DNA from: Pirellulaceae bacterium
Lineage (GTDB): Bacteria > Planctomycetota > Planctomycetia > Pirellulales > Pirellulaceae
Length of the DNA stretch: 11,441 bases
Direction of reading: 5' to 3'
Assembly (NCBI GenBank): GCA_013002105.1
Contig: JABDKS010000417.1
Span: 1-11,441 of the forward strand
The first letter of the stretch is position 1. Every line of letters starts with the position of its first letter. Shown here piece by piece: positions 1 to 6,627 of the stretch. The notes beneath the pieces are model-generated. The model was not told the DNA's origin, did not search any database, and worked only from the letters and a program-made list of their open reading frames with translations. The position numbers and the translations under genes were made by a program.

Positions 1-936
1 TTCGACAATCACGGTGGCGCTGATATCGTCGACATTCTTGTCGGTGATCACGCCGCCCAGCGCAGCGGGAATCAAAATATTAGCATCGTCCAGCGTCAAC
101 AAAGCGTCGCGATGCAATAGCTCGCAATTCGTGTAGCCTTCCAACAACCCAAACTCGTGATGATTGCGGTGACGGAAGACTTCGTTGATGTCCAGCCCGC
201 CTTTGCGATAGTACGTCCCGGTGGTATCACTGACGGCCAGAATCGGGAACTGAGCCTCACTTAGAAATTTCGCCGCATGCGATCCCACGTTACCAAAACC
301 CTGGATGACCACGTTCGTGCTTTCCGGCTTCATGCCCAATCGTCTGGCCAGTTTGAATGTCAGGGTGCCCACGCCCCTGCCGGTCGCCTCTTCACGCCCC
401 TTGGCCCCGTACTCTTCGACCGGCTTGCCGGTGATCACGGCGGGATTGAATCCATGGTACTTTTCCCACTGATTGCGAAACCAAGCCATCACTTGATGAT
501 CGGTACCCATATCGGGTGCGGCAATGTCATTGTCGGGGCCAACGATGTCGTGAATTTGATCGACGAACGCGCGCGTTAACCGCTCGACTTCGCGTTTGGA
601 AAGCTCGCGAGGATTCACACCAATCCCACCTTTGGCACCACCATAGGGCAAATCCACCACTGCGGTCTTCCACGTCATTAAACTCGCGAGTGCTCGGACC
701 TCATCCAAATCCACTTCAGGGTGATACCGCAATCCGCCCTTCATCGGACCGCGGCTATTGTCGTGTTGAACTCGGAACCCAACGTAGTTCGCCAACGAGC
801 CATCATCACGCTCGATCGATACCTGCACCTGAACCTCGCGCTGAGGCATCAACAATGCCTCTCGGAAAGCAGGTGCCAGATCCAAATGTCCGGCCGCGAC
901 GTCAAAGAAGGCTTGGGTTGCTTCAAAAGCTCGCAT
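1..936 (-). CDS. gdhA: NAD(P)-dependent glutamate dehydrogenase (3' end cut by window edge)
   Basis: This is the N-terminal 312 residues of a Glu/Leu/Phe/Val-type dehydrogenase, which interconverts glutamate and 2-oxoglutarate plus ammonia in the cytoplasm. The translation shows the substrate-binding PMKGGLRYHP block (residues 64-73, K66), MTWKTA (K90), the signature PYGGAKGGIGVNP with the catalytic lysine K102, GPDNDIAAPDMGT with the catalytic aspartate D142, and the Rossmann loop GFGNVG (213-218). ILIPAALGG follows near the edge. Family members have about 410-420 residues, so roughly a quarter is missing at the left edge. D237 after the second strand of the nucleotide fold hints at NAD rather than NADP, but this is weak. 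The ATG at 936 gives MRAFEA, the usual N-terminus of such enzymes; only a weak GGAA lies upstream. It sits 151 bases after the phospholipase gene on the same strand, so co-transcription is possible but not shown. Confidence 0.95.
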   Translation of the reverse strand, partial: MRAFEATQAFFDVAAGHLDLAPAFREALLMPQREVQVQVSIERDDGSLANYVGFRVQHDNSRGPMKGGLRYHPEVDLDEVRALASLMTWKTAVVDLPYGGAKGGIGVNPRELSKREVERLTRAFVDQIHDIVGPDNDIAAPDMGTDHQVMAWFRNQWEKYHGFNPAVITGKPVEEYGAKGREEATGRGVGTLTFKLARRLGMKPESTNVVIQGFGNVGSHAAKFLSEAQFPILAVSDTTGTYYRKGGLDINEVFRHRNHHEFGLLEGYTNCELLHRDALLTLDDANILIPAALGGVITDKNVDDISATVIVE

Positions 937-1087
937 CAGCGATTCCGCTATTGAAAAAAGGGGGGATTCAGTCGGCGTAAGGATACCACGTGCCGCGAGA
1001 TTCCGAATCGGGCCGTCAAGTCAGACGACAATCCTTGGCGATGGACGACCCAATAGCGGTCACAATGCATTGCGGCTTTGCGTTCGC

Positions 1088-2677
1088 TCAGGCACGGCGA
1101 TGGGCATCGGTTTGCGTCAGCACGCGTCTAGCGGCGTCGACCCAACACTTCACCGCATCGATGGTGACCGCCGCTTGGCCTCGCGAGTACCGCCGCCCGG
1201 CGGACGTCAATGCATACCGGAGCACTTCGCTGTGGATCAGTCTCGCATCGGACAACGCAATTTGGTTGACCGTGCAAAAGCCGGCACCAGACAACAACTG
1301 CACGTCAACTTCACGCAACGCGCCGATCTGGCACATCAACGACGACTGAACCTGCCACCGTGCAATCATCTCCCGATCAATCCAGTAGGTGTGCAGTCGA
1401 TTGGCCACCGACGACGGATCAGCCGACACGAATTCGCTGACCGTTCGTATCCCAAGGCCGTAAAGTTTGTTAGCAGTTACGTCGCTGATCGACGGTGCAC
1501 TGTAAATGGGATGCTCACCGGCAAGTCGTGTTGATGCTGGCAGATGTGTGGCAAACGGCAAAATGGTGGGTCCGCTAGCAGCGTCACCCGCAGCGGCATG
1601 TGTTGGCGTGTCGACTTGGTACGTTGACTCAGTCCCTGTCGCCGACTGCAACTCGGTCGGGGCATCGGGTATTTGCCCATCTTGATTCTCTGGAGGCTGA
1701 GGTTGCAGCCTTGCAAGCTTCGCCGCTGCACGCCGATCGCGATCAGCGCGATAAAGCTGCTCACTCTTATAAACTTCGATCACGCGTTGTTTGATGTCAA
1801 CTTCGGCGGGCAAGTGTTCGACCAACCGACCCGTGCTGCGGTACTCGTGAGCCAAAGCACTAATTTTTCGCTGCTCCCGTTTGGATTCGGCATGGGCGCG
1901 CCAGAGTCGAAACGGACTTCGTAGCAACGCCAGCGCGGTTGGCTGCGCGTAGCGGGCCATTGGAAGCGGGTGTCGCATTACCGATTCGACGTCTGCCGCG
2001 GCCCGTTCGATCACTCGGGCCCAACCGGTAATCGCCAGTCCAAACAGTTCTGCCAGGGCAACGCGTGACGGTCCGTCCAATCCGGCCGGTGGATCTTCGA
2101 TGCCCTCGTCAAAACGATACGAATTGACAAGCAACGCGAACTTTTGGTGGGCATATCGCGCGCCGTGCAACATCGCAGTTCCCAACCAATCCGGACCGTC
2201 GCCCAATTGAAAGACGATTCGCAAGTCATCGTCAATCCAACGCTGACGAATCTCGTCATACGACTGATACACGCTTCGTTCCAGCGGTCGGTGCACCAGC
2301 GCCTCACGTTTGGTCTGCCCGGTATGCAATGGATGCATCGGATCGGTGAAGTAGTGGCTCAAGATGCCGGCCGCCTGCGCAGCGTCCGCGAAACGTCCCT
2401 GCATCAGTCGACGCTGCATCCGGTTGTACCACTGATGGGCAACCCGGGGAGCTCCGCCCCAGTAACCGTCTTCGACATGTATGATGTGATTCTGAAAATC
2501 GCGCATTCGCCGATCAGGATCGGTCGCACCCGCCAGATACTGATGGTGGTACCGCAGCAACCAACTAGCCAGGCGTTTTCCCGCGTCCGTTTGCACCAAC
2601 TCGATCGCATCGATTGCAAAGAGATGATGCGTGCTACGGCAATGTGTGCGGCGCAAGATCGAGTGCAATGCATTCAT
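1088..2677 (-). CDS. Zinc-dependent phospholipase C-like protein with C-terminal DUF4332 region
   Basis: The 529-residue product has two recognisable parts. Residues about 15-215 resemble the zinc phospholipase C fold (PF00882), which binds three metals and cleaves phosphodiester head groups. Candidate ligands are H18 (in HHLFAID), D53 or D55, H67 (HIIHVEDGYWGG), then H108xxxD112x5H118 in LSHYFTDPMHPLH, then H129xxxE133. The last two spacings equal those of Bacillus cereus phospholipase C (H118/D122/H128 and H142/E146). After a charged helical stretch and a Pro/Gln/Thr-rich linker (about 320-375), residues about 395-515 match DUF4332, a helix-hairpin-helix-like module (LYGLGIRTVSEF, LLSGAGFCTVNQIA). 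No signal peptide is visible, unlike secreted phospholipases, so substrate and location are unknown. I prefer ATG 2677; GTG 2785, the first start after an in-frame stop, would add 36 unconserved-looking residues. ATG 2677 overlaps the stop of a small upstream ORF. Confidence 0.8.
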   Translation of the reverse strand: MNALHSILRRTHCRSTHHLFAIDAIELVQTDAGKRLASWLLRYHHQYLAGATDPDRRMRDFQNHIIHVEDGYWGGAPRVAHQWYNRMQRRLMQGRFADAAQAAGILSHYFTDPMHPLHTGQTKREALVHRPLERSVYQSYDEIRQRWIDDDLRIVFQLGDGPDWLGTAMLHGARYAHQKFALLVNSYRFDEGIEDPPAGLDGPSRVALAELFGLAITGWARVIERAAADVESVMRHPLPMARYAQPTALALLRSPFRLWRAHAESKREQRKISALAHEYRSTGRLVEHLPAEVDIKQRVIEVYKSEQLYRADRDRRAAAKLARLQPQPPENQDGQIPDAPTELQSATGTESTYQVDTPTHAAAGDAASGPTILPFATHLPASTRLAGEHPIYSAPSISDVTANKLYGLGIRTVSEFVSADPSSVANRLHTYWIDREMIARWQVQSSLMCQIGALREVDVQLLSGAGFCTVNQIALSDARLIHSEVLRYALTSAGRRYSRGQAAVTIDAVKCWVDAARRVLTQTDAHRRA

Positions 2678-2838
2678 TGGATCAACAGATGGCAGATCGG
2701 CAAAAGTCCCTTCCTTGGGAGTGTCGCGATTGCCTGCCAGAGAGGGCAAGATGAATCGGGCAAAAACTGCCTGCGGGTACCACACATCAGCCCACTAGGT
2801 TTTGCCGACTCGAATGCAAATCGAGCCGCTGGCGACAA
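2674..2838 (-). CDS. Possible 54-codon leader ORF coupled to the phospholipase/DUF4332 gene
   Basis: A GGAGG ribosome-binding site (2850-2846) lies 7 bases before a TTG codon at 2838. That TTG opens 54 codons ending in a TGA (2676-2674) that overlaps the ATG of the next gene as ATGA. The GGAGG lies only about 8 bases after the stop of the preceding gene. The phospholipase ATG has no ribosome-binding site of its own, so ribosomes finishing this ORF could restart there. The predicted peptide has no recognised motif or membrane segment, and the same frame stays open far upstream inside the acidic-protein gene, so it may be a fortuitous frame. The arrangement supports translational coupling more than it supports a functional peptide. 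Confidence 0.3.
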   Translation of the reverse strand: MSPAARFAFESAKPSGLMCGTRRQFLPDSSCPLWQAIATLPRKGLLPICHLLIQ

Positions 2839-2857
2839 ACCCTGGCCTCCACGTTGA

Positions 2858-3613
2858 CTACCGCGGTTTGGCTCGCACAATCGCCTGTGTTTGAGCCGCC
2901 AAACGATAGGTCTCCTCCGAATGAGGATCTGGAGCCACGCGTGTGAAGTAATCGTCGTCGATTCCCAACAGTCGACGACGTTGCTGTGAAACTCCCGGGT
3001 CGACATCCAAAAAACTATCGGCCATTTCGTAGTCGCGATCCCACAACACAGCATCCGTCAAACTTTCGATCAAATACTCCCATTGCCCGATATCGCGATT
3101 GGTCTCGCTGGGCATGGAAATTTCACCGGGCAGCGGTTCTGAATCGAAGCCGACTTTGGGCTCATGCACACTGCGAAAGACCGCTTTGTGAGCGGCCAGG
3201 ACCAACTGACGCCAAGTCACATTGGCGTCCGGGTCGTCCGATGATTCGGCGGGACCCTCGGGAAACAAATCGATCTCGATTGCCACTTGATCACGCACCT
3301 CGACAAAGATCGCGGCAACGGTCGCTTCTACATGAGCCGACACGGGTAACGTTGATTCGGTCACCGTCAGTAAGTGTTCGGTCACATCGTGCAACAATGC
3401 GATCCGCTGCGACGGTGTCAAATGATCGTAGACCGAAATCCCCGTCTCGCATTCACTTGCGACATGAGGCTCGTCATCGTCCAACACATCACCGTCTAAC
3501 GCATCGTCGACAATGTGTGTGATCAACGCGTCGATCATTGCATCGACAGCGTGACAGATCAGTTCGGCTTCTGCACCGCCCAACGTGCGGTCCCCTCGGC
3601 TCGTTTGCCACAT
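2858..3613 (-). CDS. Acidic hypothetical protein, unknown function
   Basis: The 251-residue product matches no family I can name. It is strongly acidic: an Asp/Glu-rich block (VDDALDGDVLDDDE) lies near residues 35-48 and another (EGPAESSDDPD) near the middle. It has no signal peptide, membrane segment or cysteine motif, so a soluble cytoplasmic protein is likely. Several amphipathic helical stretches are plausible (AELICHAVDAMIDALITHIV; LIESLTDAVLW). The ATG at 3613 is chosen because AGGGAG lies 8 bases upstream; a TTG at 3646 would add 11 residues but lacks such a site. The gene is followed closely by the coupled leader ORF and the phospholipase/DUF4332 gene, which suggests one transcription unit and possibly a shared role. 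Its reading is supported by full-length openness and the ribosome-binding site, not by homology. Confidence 0.65.
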   Translation of the reverse strand: MWQTSRGDRTLGGAEAELICHAVDAMIDALITHIVDDALDGDVLDDDEPHVASECETGISVYDHLTPSQRIALLHDVTEHLLTVTESTLPVSAHVEATVAAIFVEVRDQVAIEIDLFPEGPAESSDDPDANVTWRQLVLAAHKAVFRSVHEPKVGFDSEPLPGEISMPSETNRDIGQWEYLIESLTDAVLWDRDYEMADSFLDVDPGVSQQRRRLLGIDDDYFTRVAPDPHSEETYRLAAQTQAIVRAKPR

Positions 3614-3621
3614 GCAGCTGA

Positions 3622-3627
3622 CTCCCT
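3622..3627 (-). promoter_or_regulatory. Ribosome-binding site that fixes the start of the acidic protein
   Basis: AGGGAG sits 8 bases upstream of the ATG at 3613 on the minus strand. It favours this start over the in-frame TTG at 3646, which has no comparable site. Confidence 0.55.
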
Positions 3628-3651
3628 GCTGTAGCGCCGTAAGCAAATGAC

Positions 3652-3663
3652 GTGCACACGGTG
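3652..3663. repeat. 12-base direct repeat, copy 1 (GTGCACACGGTG)
   Basis: GTGCACACGGTG occurs here, 39 bases upstream of the acidic protein ATG, and again identically at 3801-3812. It contains the palindrome GTGCAC and a CAC/GTG inverted pair around ACG, the kind of symmetry seen in protein-binding sites. No function is shown. Confidence 0.5.
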
Positions 3664-3800
3664 CAAAATGATAATGTCGGCAGACAATAAGTTCGCCGTA
3701 TCATAGTCACCGTCGCGTACCGATGGGTCGCTGACCGCTATTTTTTTGCCCCGTCGGACGTTGGTAAATCAATCCGCCCTTGTCGCATTTAACAAGGCGT

Positions 3801-3812
3801 GTGCACACGGTG
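3801..3812. repeat. 12-base direct repeat, copy 2 (GTGCACACGGTG)
   Basis: This is the identical second copy of the 12-base sequence at 3652-3663, 149 bases away in the same orientation and in the same gap. Two exact copies in about 300 bases are unlikely by chance, but no regulator is known from the window. Confidence 0.5.
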
Positions 3813-3880
3813 TTTCAGCCACCGCAGCGAATCAGCCATTCCTCGCGCGGAGTGTGAATGAAATCGCGAATGAAAACGCG

Positions 3881-3906
3881 AAAAAAAACTTCGCCTGCAT
3901 CGCGAA
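3881..3906 (-). terminator. Possible intrinsic terminator of mscS
   Basis: Fifteen bases after the mscS stop, the minus strand reads TTCGC, a 7-base loop, GCGAA, G and then eight T residues. The position and T tract fit a Rho-independent terminator. The stem is only 5 bp, so it would be weak. Confidence 0.4.
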
Positions 3907-3920
3907 AAACATACTGTTGG

Positions 3921-4928
3921 CTATGCCGCAAAGGGGACGGTATCGCCCGATCGATGGGTGGACGCACCACGGTGACCTGATCGAACGCGCGGTCGTTGAC
4001 GTGCCGACGATGCCGCCTCGCTGGCCTGCGTCAAATGCACATCCATTTGAGGGAATGGGATCGAAATGTTTGCGGCGTCCAACTGATCTTTGACTTCGCC
4101 AACCAAGGCTTCATGCATCGCCCAGTAATCGCCCGCAGCAACCCACATACGAATTTTCCACTCGACCGCGCTGTCGCCCAGGTTACTCAGAATAACGGCA
4201 GCGCCGCGACCGGTCCCCGGGATCGTCTGTTGGACAAATTGGTCCACCGCCGATTGCAATGCGTGCCGCGTCGATCGCAAGTCAGCGTTGTAATCGACAC
4301 CCACGATGACTTCGACGCGACGGTGGGGATGGTAGCTTACATTTTCGATCGTGCCGCCGGCGATGGCGCTATTGGGGACAATGATACGTCGATTATCAGG
4401 TGTGTCCAAAACGGTCGTAAACAAATCGATCTCGTCGACTTTGCCAACGACGCCCGCCGCGTTGACGACGTCGCCCACTTTGAAAGGACGAAACACCATC
4501 AGCAAAATGCCAGCCGCAAAATTACTCAGCGTTCCTTGGAACGCCAAACCAATCGCGAAACCCATCGCCGCCAAGATCGCGGCCACACCGCTCATCTGAA
4601 CGCCAATTTGATTCATCACCAGCGCCGTTACACCCAGCATGACGCCATAAAAGATCACGCGGTCCAGGAATTTGCCCAGCGTCTCGTCGACCCGTCGACA
4701 CACCGGACGACTGGCGATTTTGGACAAGTACTTCGCAGCCAAATATCCCGCAAACAGAACGCCCAACGCGATCGCGCCGGGCAGGATGTAATTGGTCGCA
4801 AACTCCAATAACACCGTGTGGTCGCCGGCAATCAATCGGTCCATCGACTCGCGAGCGGTCTCGTGACCGTCGTTGATGGTTTTTTCCAGGCTCGCTTGAG
4901 ACGCGATGGGGGTGGTTTCACTGGTCAC
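3921..4928 (-). CDS. mscS: Small-conductance mechanosensitive channel, MscS family
   Basis: The 335-residue product is a standard MscS-type channel, which opens when membrane tension rises and releases solutes during osmotic downshock. A polar N-terminal segment of about 40 residues precedes three membrane helices near residues 45-65, 88-108 and 113-145. The third is the pore helix, with the family's Gly/Ala-rich pattern (GVAAILAAMGFAIGLAFQG, then LSNFAAGILLMVFRPFKVGD). The beta domain (GVVGKVDEIDLFTTVL, IIVPNSAIAGG) and the C-terminal alpha/beta domain (VGVDYNADL, ending ISIPFPQMDVHL) follow. A basic, disordered-looking tail of about 35 residues follows the conserved core. I chose GTG 4928 because AAGGAAGGA ends 7 bases upstream; the longer TTG start at 4952 would place that site inside the gene. 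A candidate promoter lies about 75-100 bases upstream and a likely terminator lies just after the stop, so it may be a single-gene unit. Confidence 0.93.
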   Translation of the reverse strand: MTSETTPIASQASLEKTINDGHETARESMDRLIAGDHTVLLEFATNYILPGAIALGVLFAGYLAAKYLSKIASRPVCRRVDETLGKFLDRVIFYGVMLGVTALVMNQIGVQMSGVAAILAAMGFAIGLAFQGTLSNFAAGILLMVFRPFKVGDVVNAAGVVGKVDEIDLFTTVLDTPDNRRIIVPNSAIAGGTIENVSYHPHRRVEVIVGVDYNADLRSTRHALQSAVDQFVQQTIPGTGRGAAVILSNLGDSAVEWKIRMWVAAGDYWAMHEALVGEVKDQLDAANISIPFPQMDVHLTQASEAASSARQRPRVRSGHRGASTHRSGDTVPFAA

Positions 4929-4935
4929 CGGCGGT

Positions 4936-4944
4936 TCCTTCCTT
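4936..4944 (-). promoter_or_regulatory. Ribosome-binding site that sets the GTG start of mscS
   Basis: AAGGAAGGA on the minus strand ends 7 bases before GTG 4928. It decides against the upstream in-frame TTG at 4952, which precedes the site. Confidence 0.6.
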
Positions 4945-4999
4945 GGATTCAATGCGGTGTCGAAAAGAGGCTCGCGTTGCGGATCCGCGATCGCCCTTC

Positions 5000-5031
5000 T
5001 CTCCTATAGGAGACCGCCCCTACCGCGTAAA
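5000..5031 (-). promoter_or_regulatory. Candidate mscS promoter overlapped by a 14-bp perfect palindrome
   Basis: On the minus strand TTTACG (5031-5026), a 17-base spacer and TATAGG (5008-5003) resemble sigma-70 -35 and -10 boxes, each matching 4 of 6 consensus positions. The -10 box lies inside the perfect palindrome TCTCCTATAGGAGA (5000-5013). A dimeric repressor bound there would block the promoter. The predicted leader before GTG 4928 would be about 70 bases. The palindrome is certain; promoter and operator roles are inferred. Confidence 0.35.
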
Positions 5032-5080
5032 GATAAATGCCCGAGAAACCCAAATCTGCTAGCAACTGCCATCCCGCTCG

Positions 5081-6361
5081 CTAGTCCTGCAAGACGGGCA
5101 AAGCCCCCTGATGCACGACTTGATCGCTGTCAGCATCGGGATCGCGGTAGTTGGCACTTTCAAAATTCCTGGTGTAGGTGCCAAAGTCATTGAAGGCGTA
5201 TTTCTTGGCCCAACGATAGACAAAACTCCGCTCGGGAATCTCATCACCGGGCTGGTACTGGCTTCGCCGCGGTGAGACGTTTTCCAATTCCTTGATCACG
5301 GCACCACGAACCGTTGTGTCACGTGCGTTGTGTTTCTGTGCCAGTTCGATCAACAGATCGGGTCGCTCCATGATCACACACCCCCGTGTGTTCTGGGCCG
5401 TCAACTCGCGGAAATCGCGTAAGAATTCAGAGTTGTTGAACGTATCGGCTAGCGGACGTTCATCATGAATCGATTCGGTGGCTAATTGAATCACCGGACA
5501 TGGTTCGATGTCTCCCCAAGGACCCACATGATGCGTGAACCCGGTGACCGCCGGGCAAAGCGCATTGCCCGCGTCGTCGTGATAAGCATCGATCACCACG
5601 ATCGGCTTGGTCGCCCGCGTGTCTACCACGAACTGCCGCACACGTCGCTGTTCATCACTGGAAAGTGCTAGTTGTTGGTTGGGCTCGGGACCCACCGGAC
5701 GATAAATGTGAAACCAACAATACATCACGCCCATTTCGATCAAACGATCGACCCAACGCTCGTTGACCAAATCATCGATGTTGGATTTACAAACGCTCGT
5801 GCAAACCCCGACCAACAAATTGTGCTTCAGCGCTGTCTCCAATCCCTTCATCGTTTGGTTCAGCACGCCGCCGCGTCCGCGACGAGTATCGCTGATGATC
5901 TCGGACCCTTCGACGCTAATCAACGGCGTCACATTGCCATACTCACGCAGTTTTGCTGCTACTTCGTCGGTAATGAAATGTCCGTTCGTGAAAACCTGAA
6001 AGTAGACGTCGCGATTGTGTTCAAAGATCTTCAATAGATCTTTGTGCATGAACGGCTCGCCGCCCAAGATGCCAAAGAAACTATTTCCCATCGCTTTGGC
6101 TTGTTGGATCGTCTTGTTCGCCGCTTCCAATTCAATACGATGCTGTTTCTCGGCCACATCGACCCAACAACCTTGGCAGCGCAAATTGCAACTGTTGATA
6201 ACGGACAGATACAAGAACGGCGGAAAGAATTCACCCTTCTTCAGACGCCGCTTGTGCTTGTGCACGCTCAGCAAACCCTTGACGCCCAACATCCAAATCG
6301 CCTTGGCCAACAATCGCTTGTCAGTTTCGACCAAAAATCGGCGGGCTAAACGAAAGTACAT
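5081..6361 (-). CDS. Radical SAM protein with C-terminal SPASM/twitch-like cysteines
   Basis: The 426-residue product has the radical SAM cluster motif CxxxCxxC (C58, C62, C65 in SCNLRCQGCW), which holds the 4Fe-4S cluster that cleaves S-adenosylmethionine. LGGEP (99-103) is the SAM-binding GGE motif, and VFTNG and LISVEG fit later strands of the barrel. After the barrel, C269 (LCPAVTG), C288 (GDIEPCPV) and C328 (RGCVIME) suggest a SPASM/twitch-like extension that could bind an auxiliary cluster. The N-terminal 50 residues are basic and could touch membranes, but no clear transmembrane helix is present. The substrate is unknown: no precursor peptide or dedicated partner lies next to it. ATG 6361 is used; TTG 6367 two codons upstream, with GAGAG 4 bases before it, is an alternative. 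The gene diverges from the propeller gene and is 152 bases upstream of mscS. Confidence 0.85.
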   Translation of the reverse strand: MYFRLARRFLVETDKRLLAKAIWMLGVKGLLSVHKHKRRLKKGEFFPPFLYLSVINSCNLRCQGCWVDVAEKQHRIELEAANKTIQQAKAMGNSFFGILGGEPFMHKDLLKIFEHNRDVYFQVFTNGHFITDEVAAKLREYGNVTPLISVEGSEIISDTRRGRGGVLNQTMKGLETALKHNLLVGVCTSVCKSNIDDLVNERWVDRLIEMGVMYCWFHIYRPVGPEPNQQLALSSDEQRRVRQFVVDTRATKPIVVIDAYHDDAGNALCPAVTGFTHHVGPWGDIEPCPVIQLATESIHDERPLADTFNNSEFLRDFRELTAQNTRGCVIMERPDLLIELAQKHNARDTTVRGAVIKELENVSPRRSQYQPGDEIPERSFVYRWAKKYAFNDFGTYTRNFESANYRDPDADSDQVVHQGALPVLQD

Positions 6362-6399
6362 CAGCAATGGGCTCTCAGGGCAAAGAAAGGTTTGTCGGC

Positions 6400-6449
6400 G
6401 AATTGGCGACGATCACAGCGCATTATGGACCGAAACGAGATCGCCTGCA
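6400..6449. repeat. Direct repeat of about 50 bases, copy A
   Basis: This copy begins GAATTGGCGA, contains GCATTATGGACCG at 6420-6432 and ends CCTGCA. It aligns to copy B (6542-6590) with about 39 of 50 positions identical and one single-base gap, by hand alignment. The two copies have the same orientation and lie about 142 bases apart. Confidence 0.7.
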
Positions 6450-6480
6450 GTGGCCGTGGGGCCGGTTCCACCAAAGTATC

Positions 6481-6529
6481 ACGCTGGCGATCACACTGGC
6501 CGATCCCACTGGCGATCACGCTGGCGATC
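6481..6529. repeat. Four tandem units of 12-13 bases
   Basis: Four consecutive units fit ACGCTGGCGATC with few changes: 6481-6492, 6493-6505 (one extra C), 6506-6517 and 6518-6529. Units 1 and 4 are identical. The array lies between repeat copies A and B and looks like slippage-driven expansion inside a larger repeat element. Confidence 0.75.
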
Positions 6530-6541
6530 CCACGGACCGGG

Positions 6542-6590
6542 GAATTGGCGATGCTCAGGTGCATTATGGACCGGAATGCGTTTACCTGCA
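6542..6590. repeat. Direct repeat of about 50 bases, copy B
   Basis: This is the second copy of the element at 6400-6449. It shares GAATTGGCGA at its start, the exact 13-base core GCATTATGGACCG (6561-6573) and CCTGCA at its end. Differences are spread through the copy, which suggests an old duplication or two members of a dispersed family. Confidence 0.7.
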
Positions 6591-6604
6591 CGATAGGCTT
6601 TGCG

Positions 6605-6627
6605 AAACATGATTCTGCCCCATGTTT
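6605..6627. other. 7-bp stem-loop in the divergent gap
   Basis: AAACATG (6605-6611) and CATGTTT (6621-6627) form a perfect inverted repeat around a 9-base loop. There is no T tract, so it is not an intrinsic terminator. It could be an operator half-site pair or a leader hairpin of the propeller gene. Confidence 0.35.

Larger units (their letters stand above)
3614..3920. other. 307-base gap between mscS and the acidic protein gene
   Basis: No convincing gene lies here. The left part should carry the promoter of the acidic protein gene. On the minus strand a TATGAT hexamer near 3698-3693 resembles a -10 box, but no good -35 box lies at the right distance. The gap also contains a 12-base sequence present twice, an A-rich stretch with several CGCGAA words (3864-3907), and a likely mscS terminator at its right end. 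A plus-strand open frame starting near 3746 runs through the gap into mscS and looks like a shadow. Confidence 0.5.

Noticed and set aside
1063..1072. 10-bp palindrome CAATGCATTG between the phospholipase gene and gdhA
   Set aside because: It is short, has no T tract or nearby promoter features, and is the kind of palindrome expected by chance in a window this size.
2144..2857. 237-residue plus-strand frame opposite the phospholipase gene
   Set aside because: The minus strand there encodes the metal-binding motifs with correct spacing, so the plus frame is a shadow.
3727..3747. GGTC/GACC mini-hairpin followed by seven T residues on the plus strand
   Set aside because: The stem is 4 bp and no plus-strand gene ends before it, so a terminator role is not supported.
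3746..4093. 115-residue plus-strand frame upstream of and into mscS
   Set aside because: Half of it is antisense to the conserved end of mscS, and the rest covers a gap with a terminator-like element.
5056..5085. CTAGC/GCTAG inverted repeat around the radical SAM stop codon
   Set aside because: The 5-bp stem with a long loop and no T tract is too weak to call a terminator.
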